From an uncultured Chryseobacterium sp. (lineage in GTDB: Bacteria; Bacteroidota; Bacteroidia; Flavobacteriales; Weeksellaceae): DNA of 64,000 bases. Location of the stretch: assembly GCA_913774355.1 (NCBI GenBank), contig CAJYGB010000032.1:83947-147946 (forward strand), read 5' to 3'. The translations under genes and the position numbers were made by a program. Position 1 is the stretch's first letter. The number at the start of each line of letters is the position of its first letter. Below the pieces are notes generated by a model. It was not told the origin of the DNA. It ran no database searches and saw only the letters and a program-made list of their open reading frames with translations. Positions 36,428 through 45,034 of this stretch are shown here, piece by piece.

Positions 36428-36558
36428 CTTCCTGTGCTTTTTATTCATCGAACGGAACGTATTACTTAACATTGCTATCATTTGCTGAATGCAGTGCCTT
36501 TGCGAACGAAAAATATTCTCAACGCTTTAAAAAAATCTTAGCGGACGTCGCGTTAAAA
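36428..36558. repeat. 130-bp intergenic repeat, copy 2 of a close pair
   Basis: The second copy lies 219 bp after the first. Two more diverged copies of the same family are at 49940-50026 and 50121-50206, sharing TTTGCTGA-TG, the AAATATTCTCAA block and the CGCGTTAA-like end. Confidence 0.75.
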
Positions 36559-36596
36559 ATACAACATCCTATTACCAGCAAAGAAAATAATTTCCC

Positions 36597-36604
36597 TATT
36601 TTTG
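36597..36604 (+). promoter_or_regulatory. TAnnTTTG -7 box of the DnaJ-like gene
   Basis: TATTTTTG ends 9 nt before the ATG at 36614. No -33 TTG is seen at the proper distance. Confidence 0.4.
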
Positions 36605-36613
36605 TAAGGTTCA

Positions 36614-37264
36614 ATGAAAGATTACTACTATTTTCTCGGGATTTCAAATGATGCTTCGGAAGAGGACATCAAAAAGGCATATCGCAAATTGTCTTTAAAA
36701 TACCATCCGGATAAAAATGAAAACGATGCCTTCTTTACCGACCGGTTCCGGGAAATCCAGGAAGCTTATGAAACATTGAGCGATAAAAACAGCCGGTATT
36801 CTTACGATCAGAATCTGGAGGGCCATCAGAAAAGCTTCCGGTATACGGTTACGCCATCCATTAAAACGTTTTCAGCGAATAAGATTCATGCAAAGAAAGG
36901 GGAGGAGATCATCATTACCTGGCAGACCCAGAATGCGGATGTAGTGAAGGTTTTGCCGTTCGGACTGGAAAAATCTTACGGCGAAAGGATATTTAAAATA
37001 ACGGAATTCAAGGACGGAAAGTTCCAGATTTTGCTTCATGCGACGAATTCGCTGCTGCACAAAACGGCGGTTCAGGGCATTACCATTACGGAAGTTTTTG
37101 AAAGCAATACGGAGAAATTCAAAGACAAAGCGGAAGAATTATTTAAATCCCAGCCACGGACGACAACCAATCCGACCGGACAGCCAAAAATAACGAGACT
37201 TGTCATCGGGATCGTGATGCTGATCGTGGCCCTTTATTTCCTCGTTAAAAATTTCGGACATTAA
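36614..37264 (+). CDS. Membrane-anchored DnaJ-domain protein
   Basis: The 216-residue protein begins with a J domain (residues about 2-65) with the HPD motif in [15 protein letters not shown], which stimulates Hsp70 ATPase. A beta-rich middle part (about 80-150, [20 protein letters not shown]) is Ig-like in pattern. A membrane helix is at about 194-212 ([19 protein letters not shown]). The J domain should face the cytoplasm, with the protein tail-anchored. No DnaK or GrpE gene is nearby. Confidence 0.9.
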   Translation: MKDYYYFLGISNDASEEDIKKAYRKLSLKYHPDKNENDAFFTDRFREIQEAYETLSDKNSRYSYDQNLEGHQKSFRYTVTPSIKTFSANKIHAKKGEEIIITWQTQNADVVKVLPFGLEKSYGERIFKITEFKDGKFQILLHATNSLLHKTAVQGITITEVFESNTEKFKDKAEELFKSQPRTTTNPTGQPKITRLVIGIVMLIVALYFLVKNFGH

Positions 37265-37396
37265 CCAGAAGTTAATATAACATTAAACACTAGGATAAAT
37301 CCATGTTTAGATAAAAAGCAGGATTTTTATGTATGGCCACCGGTCGTTTTTGGACCAAAAAACTTCCAGCCCCAGCTTCCCTCTTTCAGCTTACAA

Positions 37397-37552
37397 TTAG
37401 GCCAATTTCTTATTCCCAGGACACTTTTTACATCTCTTCCCTTTTTTGAATTTCTTACAACAGGATTTCTTTTCACCACAGTAGATTTCTTCGGTATTCA
37501 TTGTAAAAGCAGGAGCCAACGGCGGTACTTTGAAAGGAACGATCATATTCAT
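37397..37552 (-). CDS. Small Cys/Lys-rich protein (51 aa)
   Basis: A complete frame on the minus strand from ATG 37552 to TAA encodes 51 residues. The C-terminal half is a Cys/Lys cluster: EEIYCGEKKSCCKKF followed by KKGKRCKKCPGNKK, with five cysteines including CC and CxxC. This looks like a small metal- or nucleic-acid-binding protein. A TACATTTG box lies exactly 4 nt before the ATG, which supports expression. I know no function for it. Confidence 0.7.
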   Translation of the reverse strand: MNMIVPFKVPPLAPAFTMNTEEIYCGEKKSCCKKFKKGKRCKKCPGNKKLA

Positions 37553-37556
37553 GATG

Positions 37557-37564
37557 CAAATGTA
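37557..37564 (-). promoter_or_regulatory. TAnnTTTG -7 box, 4 nt before the small Cys-rich gene
   Basis: The minus strand reads TACATTTG then CATC then ATG. The spacing predicts a leaderless mRNA. Confidence 0.45.
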
Positions 37565-37865
37565 TTAATTTAGAATAAATACAGATAGTAAAATCTGAAA
37601 ATATTTATTCTTTTAACACTTAGCTGTTTACGGCATAACTTCGCGATACTTATAAAGACCATCGGAAAAGGATCAATTATGTTAAGATTTTCCTGTATAG
37701 AAAATAGGGATCGCTGATTTTGTGAATTTTTCAAACGTCTAAAGTGAATTATTTTTGCTGATAAAAATCATTTTAATCTGATTTACATATAAAAAGGCAA
37801 TAAAAAGCAGTTAATTTTGAATAAGAAAGAATACTTTGCGTTATTTATTTATGATTCCGATTTAG

Positions 37866-37896
37866 TTGTGCAATTTTCCAAAAAATCGTAATTTTA
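37866..37896 (+). promoter_or_regulatory. Promoter of gcvP
   Basis: TTG at 37866-37868, a 20-nt spacer, and TAATTTTA at 37889-37896 form a -33/-7 pair with one deviation in the last base. The ATG is 37 nt downstream. The remainder of 37565-37865 holds no supported gene. Confidence 0.5.
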
Positions 37897-37933
37897 CGAA
37901 TCTTTTTTTACAAACAAAATCTAATAAATAAAA

Positions 37934-40792
37934 ATGAATACAGAACAGTTTGTGAGCCGTCACATTTCCATGAATGAAGCCGATAAACAGGCCATGCTGG
38001 AAAAAATTGGCGTTTCAAGTGTCGAAGAGCTTATCGCTCAAACCATCCCTTCCTCTATCCGTCTAGAAAAGGATCTCGAAATCTCAGCTCCGCTTTCCGA
38101 GTATGAGATGATGAACCACTCCAAGGAATTGGCTTCCAAGAATACGGATTACACCAGCTACATCGGTTTCGGATATCACAATACCCTGTTGCCGTCGGCT
38201 ATTCAGAGAAATATTTTCGAGAACCCGAGCTGGTATACGGCTTATACGCCTTACCAGGCGGAAATCGCCCAGGGAAGACTGGAGGCACTCCTTAATTTCC
38301 AGACGGTGGTGTGCGACCTTACCGGTTTTGCGCTGGCCAACGCTTCATTGCTTGATGAATCTACGGCAGCAGCAGAAGCGATGCACATGTTCTTCAACAA
38401 CCGGACAAAAGACCAGAAGAAATCAGGAGCGAACAAGTTCTTCGTTTCGGATCTCGTATTGCCTCAGACGATTTCCGTTTTGAAAACAAAGGCGGAAGGT
38501 CTTGAAATCGAGATCGTGGAAGGTGATCACAAAACGCATGAGCTTGACGGTTCGTACTTCGGGGTGCTGTTGCAGTATCCGGGGAAAAACGGGATTGTTC
38601 TGGATTATACGGAAGATATTACCGAATATAAGAAACTGGATCTTCAGGTAGTCGTTGCCTGCGATCCGATGGCTTTGGTAAAGCTGAAATCTCCTGCCTC
38701 GATGGGTGCCGACTGTGCCGTTGGAACAACACAGCGATTCGGAATTCCTTTGGGTTACGGTGGTCCTCACGCTGCCTTCTTCTCCTGTAAGGAAGATTAC
38801 AAAAGAGATATCCCGGGAAGAATCATTGGGGTTTCCCAGGATGCTTATGGAAAGCGTGCCCTGAGAATGGCATTGCAGACCAGAGAGCAGCACATCAAAA
38901 GAGAAAGAGCGACTTCCAATATCTGTACTGCTCAGGTTCTTCTGGCAGTAATGGCCGGAATGTATGCCGTTTACCATGGTCCGAAAGGTTTAAATTATAT
39001 CGCCGACCAGATCCACTTCAAAGCCAACGCTTTGAAAGGCGGACTGAAAGCATTAGGATACGACATTGTGGAAGAACCGATCTTTGATACGGTAAAAATC
39101 ACGATTAATGAAGAGGATAAGAAAAGGCTGATGCGAATGATGCTGGATCACAAGCTGAACCTGAACTATTTCACGGAAGGCGTAGTGAGCATCGCAATCA
39201 ACGAAAGTACGACTTTGGAAAAGCTGAATTATCTGATGGCTTCTTTCGCCCAGTTCAAAGACAAGCAGACTTTCAAACTGGAAATTAAGGAAGGATACAG
39301 CATCCCGGAAGAGAATTTAAGAAAAGATGAAATCCTTACCGAAGAAGTATTCAACAAATACCATACGGAAACGGAACTGATGCGTTACATCAAGCGTCTG
39401 GAAAGAAAAGATTTATCGCTGACACATTCCATGATTTCTTTGGGATCGTGTACAATGAAGCTGAATGCGGCTACTCAGATGCTTCCGCTTTCATGGGACA
39501 ACTGGGGAGCGATCCACCCGTTTGTACCGGTAGACCAGGCCGGCGGCTATCAGGAAATGATCCGTGAGCTGGAAAAAGACTTAGCGGAAATCACCGGTTT
39601 TGCAGGAACTTCCCTACAGCCGAATTCTGGAGCTCAGGGAGAATATGCAGGATTAATGGTGATCAGACAATACCACATCGCAAGAGGCGAGGGTCACAGA
39701 AACGTGGTATTGATCCCACAGTCGGCACACGGAACCAACCCGGCTTCCGCAGCGATGGCGGGAATGAAGATCGTAGTTGTGAAGAACCTGGAGAACGGGG
39801 AAATTGATTTTGAAGACCTGAAAGCCAAAGCCGAGCAGCATTCTGAAAACCTTTCGTGTGTAATGATCACGTATCCGTCCACTTATGGATTCTTCGATGC
39901 CAACATTAAAGAAATTACGTCTCTGATCCATGAACACGGCGGTCAGGTGTACATGGACGGAGCAAACATGAATGCTCAGGTAGGTTACACCAGTCCGGGG
40001 AACATCGGGGCAGACGTTTGTCACCTGAACCTTCACAAGACTTTCGCGATTCCTCACGGTGGAGGAGGTCCTGGAGTTGGCCCGATCTGTGTGGCAAAAC
40101 ACCTGGTTCCTTTCTTACCTTCCAACGCCAACATCAAAGTAGGAGGGAATGAATCGATCGACGGAATTTCGGCAGCGCCTTACGGTTCCGGACTGATCCT
40201 GAACATTTCTTACGCTTACATTAAAATGCTGGGAACTTCAGGCCTGAAAAAAGCAACGGAACACGCCATCTTAAACGCTAACTATCTGAAAGAAATCTTA
40301 GCGGAACACTTCCCGATCTTATATTCCAACGAAAACGGAAAAGTAGCCCACGAATGTATCGTCGATTTCAGACAGTTCAAGTCTTTAGGCATTGAAGTGG
40401 CTGATGTTGCGAAACGACTGATGGATTACGGATTCCACGCACCGACGGTTTCTTTCCCGGTAGCCGGAACGTTAATGATCGAGCCGACCGAGTCGGAAAG
40501 CAAATCGGAAATCGACCGTTTTGCGGAGGCCCTAATCGCCATCAAACATGAGATCGATGAAATCGCCAACGGTGAAGCCGATGCCGCCAACAACGTATTG
40601 AAAAATGCGCCGCACACCGAGCAGGTGGTGATCTCCGATTTATGGGATAAACCATACAGCAGAGAAAAAGCCGCTTATCCATTAGAGTGGGTAAGAGACC
40701 ACAAATTCTTTGCTACCGTTTCAAGAGTAGACGAAGCCTACGGAGACAGAAACTTAGTTTGTACCTGTGAGCCGATTGAAGCGTATATGTAA
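37934..40792 (+). CDS. gcvP: Glycine dehydrogenase (decarboxylating), P-protein
   Basis: This PLP enzyme decarboxylates glycine and passes the aminomethyl group to the lipoyl H-protein in the glycine cleavage system. The 952-residue length is that of the fused one-chain P-protein. The PLP lysine is K702 in LNLHKTFAIPHGGGGPGVG. The N-terminal half (FVSRHISMNEADKQAMLEKI, then YIGFGYHNTLLPSAI) is also complete. The genes gcvT and gcvH are not in the window. It is monocistronic with a strong terminator. Confidence 0.98.
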   Translation: MNTEQFVSRHISMNEADKQAMLEKIGVSSVEELIAQTIPSSIRLEKDLEISAPLSEYEMMNHSKELASKNTDYTSYIGFGYHNTLLPSAIQRNIFENPSWYTAYTPYQAEIAQGRLEALLNFQTVVCDLTGFALANASLLDESTAAAEAMHMFFNNRTKDQKKSGANKFFVSDLVLPQTISVLKTKAEGLEIEIVEGDHKTHELDGSYFGVLLQYPGKNGIVLDYTEDITEYKKLDLQVVVACDPMALVKLKSPASMGADCAVGTTQRFGIPLGYGGPHAAFFSCKEDYKRDIPGRIIGVSQDAYGKRALRMALQTREQHIKRERATSNICTAQVLLAVMAGMYAVYHGPKGLNYIADQIHFKANALKGGLKALGYDIVEEPIFDTVKITINEEDKKRLMRMMLDHKLNLNYFTEGVVSIAINESTTLEKLNYLMASFAQFKDKQTFKLEIKEGYSIPEENLRKDEILTEEVFNKYHTETELMRYIKRLERKDLSLTHSMISLGSCTMKLNAATQMLPLSWDNWGAIHPFVPVDQAGGYQEMIRELEKDLAEITGFAGTSLQPNSGAQGEYAGLMVIRQYHIARGEGHRNVVLIPQSAHGTNPASAAMAGMKIVVVKNLENGEIDFEDLKAKAEQHSENLSCVMITYPSTYGFFDANIKEITSLIHEHGGQVYMDGANMNAQVGYTSPGNIGADVCHLNLHKTFAIPHGGGGPGVGPICVAKHLVPFLPSNANIKVGGNESIDGISAAPYGSGLILNISYAYIKMLGTSGLKKATEHAILNANYLKEILAEHFPILYSNENGKVAHECIVDFRQFKSLGIEVADVAKRLMDYGFHAPTVSFPVAGTLMIEPTESESKSEIDRFAEALIAIKHEIDEIANGEADAANNVLKNAPHTEQVVISDLWDKPYSREKAAYPLEWVRDHKFFATVSRVDEAYGDRNLVCTCEPIEAYM

Positions 40793-40813
40793 TTCAATCT
40801 GATCTATAAAATG

Positions 40814-40844
40814 AATCCCTCTCGTGACTGAGAGGGATTTTTTT
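40814..40844 (+). terminator. Intrinsic terminator of gcvP
   Basis: AATCCCTCTC (40814-40823) pairs with GAGAGGGATT (40830-40839), followed by T. It also separates gcvP from the convergent gene at 40856. Confidence 0.9.
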
Positions 40845-40855
40845 GTTTTAGATTT

Positions 40856-41308
40856 TTATTTTATTGATAAATATTCAGATAATTTTATTCCTTTGTTCAA
40901 TTCAGCAAAATACGTATGATTAATTCCTGAAATTTTTATAATATCATTTATCGAATAATTCTTTGTCTTAATTAATTTACCATATTTTATTCCAAATAGA
41001 TAAATAGAAGCTACAGTTTCTCCGTTTTTTGCATTTTCAAAATTGTCGCCCAATATTTTTCCTAAAGTATTTAATTCAATTTCATTATCAAAAATTACTT
41101 TATCACTTAATTTTATACCTTTATTTAATTCTGCAATATATGATTCATTTAAATCTGATTTATCAATAATATCTTTTACAGAATATCTTTTCTCTCTAAT
41201 CATCTTACCATATTTGACGCCAAATAAATGTATTTGAACAACTCTGTCGCCATTAGATGCAATTGAATAATTCTCACTCAGAATTTTAGATAATTCGTTT
41301 ATTTCCAT
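40856..41308 (-). CDS. Hypothetical protein made of two tandem copies of one domain
   Basis: The 150-residue protein is a tandem duplication. Residues about 6-70 (LSKILSENYSIASNGDRVVQ, then HLFGVKYGKMI and YIAELNKGIKLSD) align with about 80-146 (LGKILGDNFENAKNGETVAS, then YLFGIKYGKLI and YFAELNKGIKLSE). The repeated KYSV/INDII helix and N-KGIKLS ending suggest a small HTH-like unit. It is more AT-rich than the flanking genes, a sign of transfer. I do not know a function; DNA binding is a guess. Confidence 0.8.
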   Translation of the reverse strand: MEINELSKILSENYSIASNGDRVVQIHLFGVKYGKMIREKRYSVKDIIDKSDLNESYIAELNKGIKLSDKVIFDNEIELNTLGKILGDNFENAKNGETVASIYLFGIKYGKLIKTKNYSINDIIKISGINHTYFAELNKGIKLSEYLSIK

Positions 41309-41387
41309 GTTTAATAGTTTTATAATTCTAAATACGGTTAGTGTTTTGTTTTACAAATTTTAAATAATAAATTTAACTAAGTTGATT

Positions 41388-42206
41388 TTACGAAATCGAT
41401 TTTAAGGTAAATTTTGCCATTTCAATATTAGCTGTAGTGGCATCTGCTGAAAAAATAAGATTTCCTAAAAGGTTTTTAGCTTCCTCACCTTTTCCGACAT
41501 TGTTCAGGAGTATCGCTTTATTTATTTTCAGCATTCCGGCTGTGTCCGCATCAGGATTTTTTGAAATACCTTGTTCGATAGCTTTCAGCCTTTCTGCATT
41601 ACCATTTAAAAGATTAGAAAGTTCTTTCCAGGCAGGCGCAAAATCGGGAACCTTATCCGTTAAAGTTTTTGCGATCTCTAACTTCTGTTCTTTATTATCT
41701 GTCCATTCAATTTGTAAATAGGCAAGATATAAACCTTTTGGAAATTTCCCAGACTGTTCTCCTTCTAAAGTGTATAGAGCAGCTTTAGTTGTAAAAAATC
41801 CTTTCGGAGCTAATTCATCTGTTCTTTTATAAAACTTTAAAGCACTTTCGAAATCTCCTTTTAATAGATACGTAAAAGCTAAATCATAGGTAGGATATGC
41901 CCAATCCGGTTGGATTTTTATAGCTTCTTGGAGTTTAGTAATTGCCAAATCGTATTTTCCCGACTGGCCCAACTGTCTGGCTTCCTTGTGTAACTGATCA
42001 GCAGTTGCATTTGTATTTTGATTGTCCATAATTTCATAATTTACTTTTCCTGTTGTGTTTTGTAAATCGTTCTTTGATAAGCTGTGTCCTAATTTGTCTT
42101 TGAAAACAATAACATTTTCGGAAGATTTGTTTTGTTCTGATTTCTTCTGGCAAGAGTTGAAGATTGAAAAGATATATAGTAAAATAAGTGAAGGTTTCTT
42201 TATCAT
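41388..42206 (-). CDS. TPR-containing lipoprotein
   Basis: From ATG 42206 the protein has 272 residues with a lipoprotein signal ending FNSC (C19). Residues about 65-150 hold tetratricopeptide repeats: LHKEARQLGQSGKYDLAITK and TYDLAFTYLLKGDFESALKF. Such proteins act as scaffolds at the membrane. An in-frame upstream extension to 42308 would hide the signal peptide and overlap the next gene, so it is rejected. Partners are unknown. Confidence 0.85.
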   Translation of the reverse strand: MIKKPSLILLYIFSIFNSCQKKSEQNKSSENVIVFKDKLGHSLSKNDLQNTTGKVNYEIMDNQNTNATADQLHKEARQLGQSGKYDLAITKLQEAIKIQPDWAYPTYDLAFTYLLKGDFESALKFYKRTDELAPKGFFTTKAALYTLEGEQSGKFPKGLYLAYLQIEWTDNKEQKLEIAKTLTDKVPDFAPAWKELSNLLNGNAERLKAIEQGISKNPDADTAGMLKINKAILLNNVGKGEEAKNLLGNLIFSADATTANIEMAKFTLKSIS

Positions 42207-42235
42207 GATTGAAGTAGTGTTATATGTTGTTTTTA

Positions 42236-42751
42236 TTAAGCATTCCACTCCACCACAACCGCTTTCTCCATCCACGGATATTTGATAACAGAAAAAGAAA
42301 ACGGACATTGATTAAGCAGAACATCAAAAGATTTTCGTTCTACCGTAAGTTTCCACTGCTCCTGAGATTCAGAAAGAAGGCCTTCTCTGATCAGAAAATT
42401 TTCTCTCAATCCTTCTACAGAAGTGCTGCCGAGCGCGCGCCAATTGGAAATTAAAGCATTTAGAACCTGATTGCTGAAGGCTGCGTCTTCAATGGCAATT
42501 TTAATATTTTCGGATAAGATAGCTTCAGGAGAAAGGCCGCAGATGATCTTGTTTAAGGCTAACTCGGGATTTGTTGTGCTTTGCTTTCCGGTTACCACAT
42601 ACTGCAGAAACTGCGCTGCCTTTTCCCGGTTTTGCTGACTGGTAAAGTGACCCTCAGCGGTGAAATTCAGGCGTTCCAGCAGTCGCGGAATAAATGGGCT
42701 TAGTAGCACTATTCCGGCATTACGGACACGAATATTTTGTCTGTCGGTCAT
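42236..42751 (-). CDS. Contractile injection system tape-measure domain protein (orphan, short)
   Basis: The 171-residue protein matches the C-terminal domain of contractile-injection-system tape-measure proteins found in Bacteroidota: VRNAGIVLLSPFIPRLLERL near the start, KAAQFLQYVVTGKQSTTNPE, LALNKIICGLSPEAIL, GLRENFLIREGLLSES, then VERKSFDVLL and FSVIKYPWMEKAVVVEW at the end. Complete members are much longer. No sheath, tube or baseplate gene is in the window, so it is either a remnant or a repurposed domain. Confidence 0.82.
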   Translation of the reverse strand: MTDRQNIRVRNAGIVLLSPFIPRLLERLNFTAEGHFTSQQNREKAAQFLQYVVTGKQSTTNPELALNKIICGLSPEAILSENIKIAIEDAAFSNQVLNALISNWRALGSTSVEGLRENFLIREGLLSESQEQWKLTVERKSFDVLLNQCPFSFSVIKYPWMEKAVVVEWNA

Positions 42752-42798
42752 TTTATGGTATTAGTTTTATTTTCGGTTATCCTATTCCTCTCAGCACT

Positions 42799-42821
42799 GC
42801 CGCGAGCATCATGCTCGTGGC
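42799..42821. other. Short palindrome between two genes
   Basis: GCCGCGAGCAT, a central C, then ATGCTCGTGGC form a near-perfect hairpin in the gap between the tape-measure and XRE genes. There is no poly-T on either side, so it is not a clear terminator. Confidence 0.4.
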
Positions 42822-42862
42822 TTACCAGCAACAGAAAATCGTACCCGGAATTAGTATAAGTT

Positions 42863-43270
42863 TTATTTAGATTTGATTATGTTCTCCAGTCTCGTCATCA
42901 TCTCATCCTTTTCCTTCAGCATTCTTTCGTAAAGCGCAATTTTTTCTTCGTGAAGTTTAATTAATTGATCCAGCTGATTGACCGTGGAATTATAAAATAC
43001 AGATGCGGGCTGCTGACAGTTGTCAAAAGTATTTGAAATGATATTAATAGCCTGTTCCTCATCAAAATTCCGGAAGGCTTCTACGGGGATTTTCAGGACT
43101 TCGGATATTTTCTGCAACAAAGCTTCTTCTACGACTTCTTTCTGTTCCAGGATAGAAATTTTCTTCTGGTTCCAGTCCTCGCCGAGATCAAAGGCCAGGG
43201 CTTCCTGTTTGATGCCGAGCATTTCCCTGAACCGTTTCACATTCCGTCCCTGATGTATTTTCTGTTCCAT
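42863..43270 (-). CDS. XRE family helix-turn-helix regulator
   Basis: The 135-residue protein has an N-terminal XRE-type helix-turn-helix (residues about 8-62: VKRFREMLGIKQEALAFDLG, then EDWNQKKISILEQKE) and a C-terminal coiled coil (about 95-133, LHEEKIALYERMLKEKDEMM). The coiled coil probably makes dimers. Such short regulators occur widely in Bacteroidota variable regions. The targets are unknown. It lies 111 bp upstream of the tape-measure-domain gene, which could be one. Confidence 0.9.
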   Translation of the reverse strand: MEQKIHQGRNVKRFREMLGIKQEALAFDLGEDWNQKKISILEQKEVVEEALLQKISEVLKIPVEAFRNFDEEQAINIISNTFDNCQQPASVFYNSTVNQLDQLIKLHEEKIALYERMLKEKDEMMTRLENIIKSK

Positions 43271-43417
43271 TTGCCGTTTTTTAATTTTTTAGTGTAAGAA
43301 AACTGAAAGTAAAGATAAAAAAATATGGATGAGGATGAAAATTTCTTCGGGAATAAAATATCCTTCTCGTATTAATAATTCAGGAGTATACAACATCACC
43401 GTTATATTAAAGTCTCT

Positions 43418-43708
43418 CACAGATTCGCACAGATTTTCACGGATCGGTGCGTGGCTTCGGCTCTGCTCGGTCATCGGGATGGCCATTTATTTAAATCGTT
43501 TTCAGTGTAAAAACTAATAACCGAGACCTAAGCACTCCGTTTGTCATCCCGCAGGGATCCCGACATAGTATCAGAGCATGGTATGGAAAGATTCGCGTTT
43601 GGATTCCGTACCGGAATGACAAAAGGATGGATAAACTTTGATGCGTTTCTTTAGAATACAGTTTTTAACTTTACCAAAAAGCATGATAATCTTTTAGCAA
43701 TCTTTTGT
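43418..43708. repeat. Composite intergenic repeat, copy A
   Basis: The unit opens with CACAGATTCGCACAGATT at 43418, then a CGGCTCTGCTCGG part, and then a palindromic core starting TTGTCATCCCG at 43541 and ending CCGGAATGACAA at 43622. Its tail GGATGGATAAACTTTG is also found in copy C. The period to copy B is 320-321 bp. Confidence 0.7.
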
Positions 43709-43738
43709 AGTTGAAATTTTTACGGTAAGATATAAAAC

Positions 43739-43950
43739 CACAGATTCGCACAGATTTGCACAGATACAGAAGTGGCTTGGACTTCGCTCAGCCACTGGGA
43801 TGACTATTGATTAAATTGTTTTCAGTATAAAAACCAATAACCGAGATCTAAGCACTCCGTTTGTCATCCCGTAGGGATCCCAGCATAGTATTAGAGTATC
43901 GGATGGAAAGATTTGCGCTTGGATTCTTGCAGAATGACAAATGAAGCGGA
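43739..43950. repeat. Composite intergenic repeat, copy B
   Basis: CACAGATTCGCACAGATTT starts at 43739 and TTGTCATCCCGTAGGGATCC at 43861; the core ends AGAATGACAAA. The order of parts is the same as in copy A, with about 15-20% differences. Confidence 0.7.
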
Positions 43951-43994
43951 TAAGTCAGAGGTTTTTAAATGAAAATCTTTAAGCTTTTATTGAT

Positions 43995-44199
43995 TACGAA
44001 AAATAACAACCGATAGGGTTTCACCACTCTGTTTGTCATCCCGAAAGGAATCTAAATGTAGTCTTAGAGCAAGATATGGAAAGATTCGCGCTTGGATTCC
44101 GTACCGGAATGACAAGAGGATGGATAAACTTTGGTGCGCTTCCTTTAGAATACCATATCTAACTTGACTAAACAGTGTGATAATATTTTGTCAATCTTT
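43995..44199. repeat. Composite intergenic repeat, copy C (partial)
   Basis: This copy lacks the CACAGATT half but keeps the core from TTTGTCATCCCG (44032) to GTACCGGAATGAC (44101-44113) and the tail GGATGGATAAACTTTG. It ends just before the AAA ATPase stop codon. Confidence 0.7.
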
Positions 44200-44204
44200 T
44201 ATGA

Positions 44205-44912
44205 TTAAACATTCATCTCCAGCTTCCTGATCAGATTCCCCTTCACCACCGTAAAAGCATGGTCTTTTGCTTCGGCAAAGGAAATACCATATTTCCGTTC
44301 GATGTTCTGGAGATCTTCCGGGAATGCCGCCAGAATGCGGTCGTAGAAGGTGTCGAGGAATTCTTTTGAAGGCATCTCGTATCTGATCTTCAGCTGGAAC
44401 CGTCTGAGCAATGCGGTATCGATGATTTCGGGGTGATTAGTCGCGCAGAGCAGTAGGGCATTTTCGGGATAATAGTCGATCAGCTGGAGCAGAGTATTTA
44501 CCAGTCTTCTCATTTCGCCCACATCTTTATCGTCGCTGCCACGGGCTTTTCCGATCTGGTCGAGTTCATCCAGGAAAAGAACCGATCGTTCGCGTGCAGC
44601 CTTATCGAAGATCATTTTGATGTTCTGGGACGTTTCGCCGATCCGTGAAGAGACAATGTTGCTTAAATTAAGAATGATGATATTTTTGCCTAAGGCATTG
44701 GCGACGGCTTTGGCAGTCATGGTTTTTCCGCAACCGGAACTTCCCTCTAGAAGCACTTTGTTGTTGACCGGTAGCCCGTATTCCTGAAGCTCTTTGGCGT
44801 AGGTGTTTTCTTTGATGAGCTGTACAAACTGTTCTTTGTTGTTAGGTGAAAGAAACACGTCGTCAAGCGTTATGTCTTCCTTATCCTGGATAATGAGGTT
44901 GTACAGATTCAT
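44205..44912 (-). CDS. AAA family ATPase (single domain)
   Basis: From ATG 44912 the protein has 235 residues and one AAA module: Walker A with K63 in LLEGSSGCGKTMTAKA, Walker B in RSVLFLDELDQIGKARG, and the second region of homology LLCATNHPEIIDTALLRRFQ. The N-terminal extension of about 35 residues is too short for a separate domain. It resembles ATPases that remodel proteins, but no partner is adjacent. The TTG at 44954 is rejected because it lies in the upstream terminator. Confidence 0.92.
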   Translation of the reverse strand: MNLYNLIIQDKEDITLDDVFLSPNNKEQFVQLIKENTYAKELQEYGLPVNNKVLLEGSSGCGKTMTAKAVANALGKNIIILNLSNIVSSRIGETSQNIKMIFDKAARERSVLFLDELDQIGKARGSDDKDVGEMRRLVNTLLQLIDYYPENALLLCATNHPEIIDTALLRRFQLKIRYEMPSKEFLDTFYDRILAAFPEDLQNIERKYGISFAEAKDHAFTVVKGNLIRKLEMNV

Positions 44913-44931
44913 TGCTTCAATTTTATGGCAG

Positions 44932-44939
44932 CAAAGATA
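44932..44939 (-). promoter_or_regulatory. TATCTTTG -7 box of the AAA gene
   Basis: The minus strand reads TATCTTTG, 19 nt before ATG 44912. The promoter partly overlaps the terminator of the upstream unit. Confidence 0.5.
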
Positions 44940-44952
44940 AAGCTTATCCAGC

Positions 44953-44979
44953 AAAAAAGCCGAACAATTCCTGTTCGAC
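44953..44979 (-). terminator. Intrinsic terminator of the small peptide/RNA unit
   Basis: CGAACA (44961-44966) pairs with TGTTCG (44972-44977), extended by one wobble pair and one G-C pair. Six T follow on the minus strand. Confidence 0.8.
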
Positions 44980-45034
44980 TTCTATCGGCTATTATAAAAA
45001 TTAAAAGTTGTCTTCCTTAGTGTAAAATCTTTGC

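Noticed and set aside
36157-36651. Two open frames (36157-36342 and 36382-36651) with nearly the same peptide LTLLSFAECSAFANEKYSQR
   Set aside because: The similarity is due to the repeated non-coding DNA at 36209-36339 and 36428-36558. Homologous copies at 49940 and 50121 do not keep the frame, and the second frame overlaps the DnaJ start.
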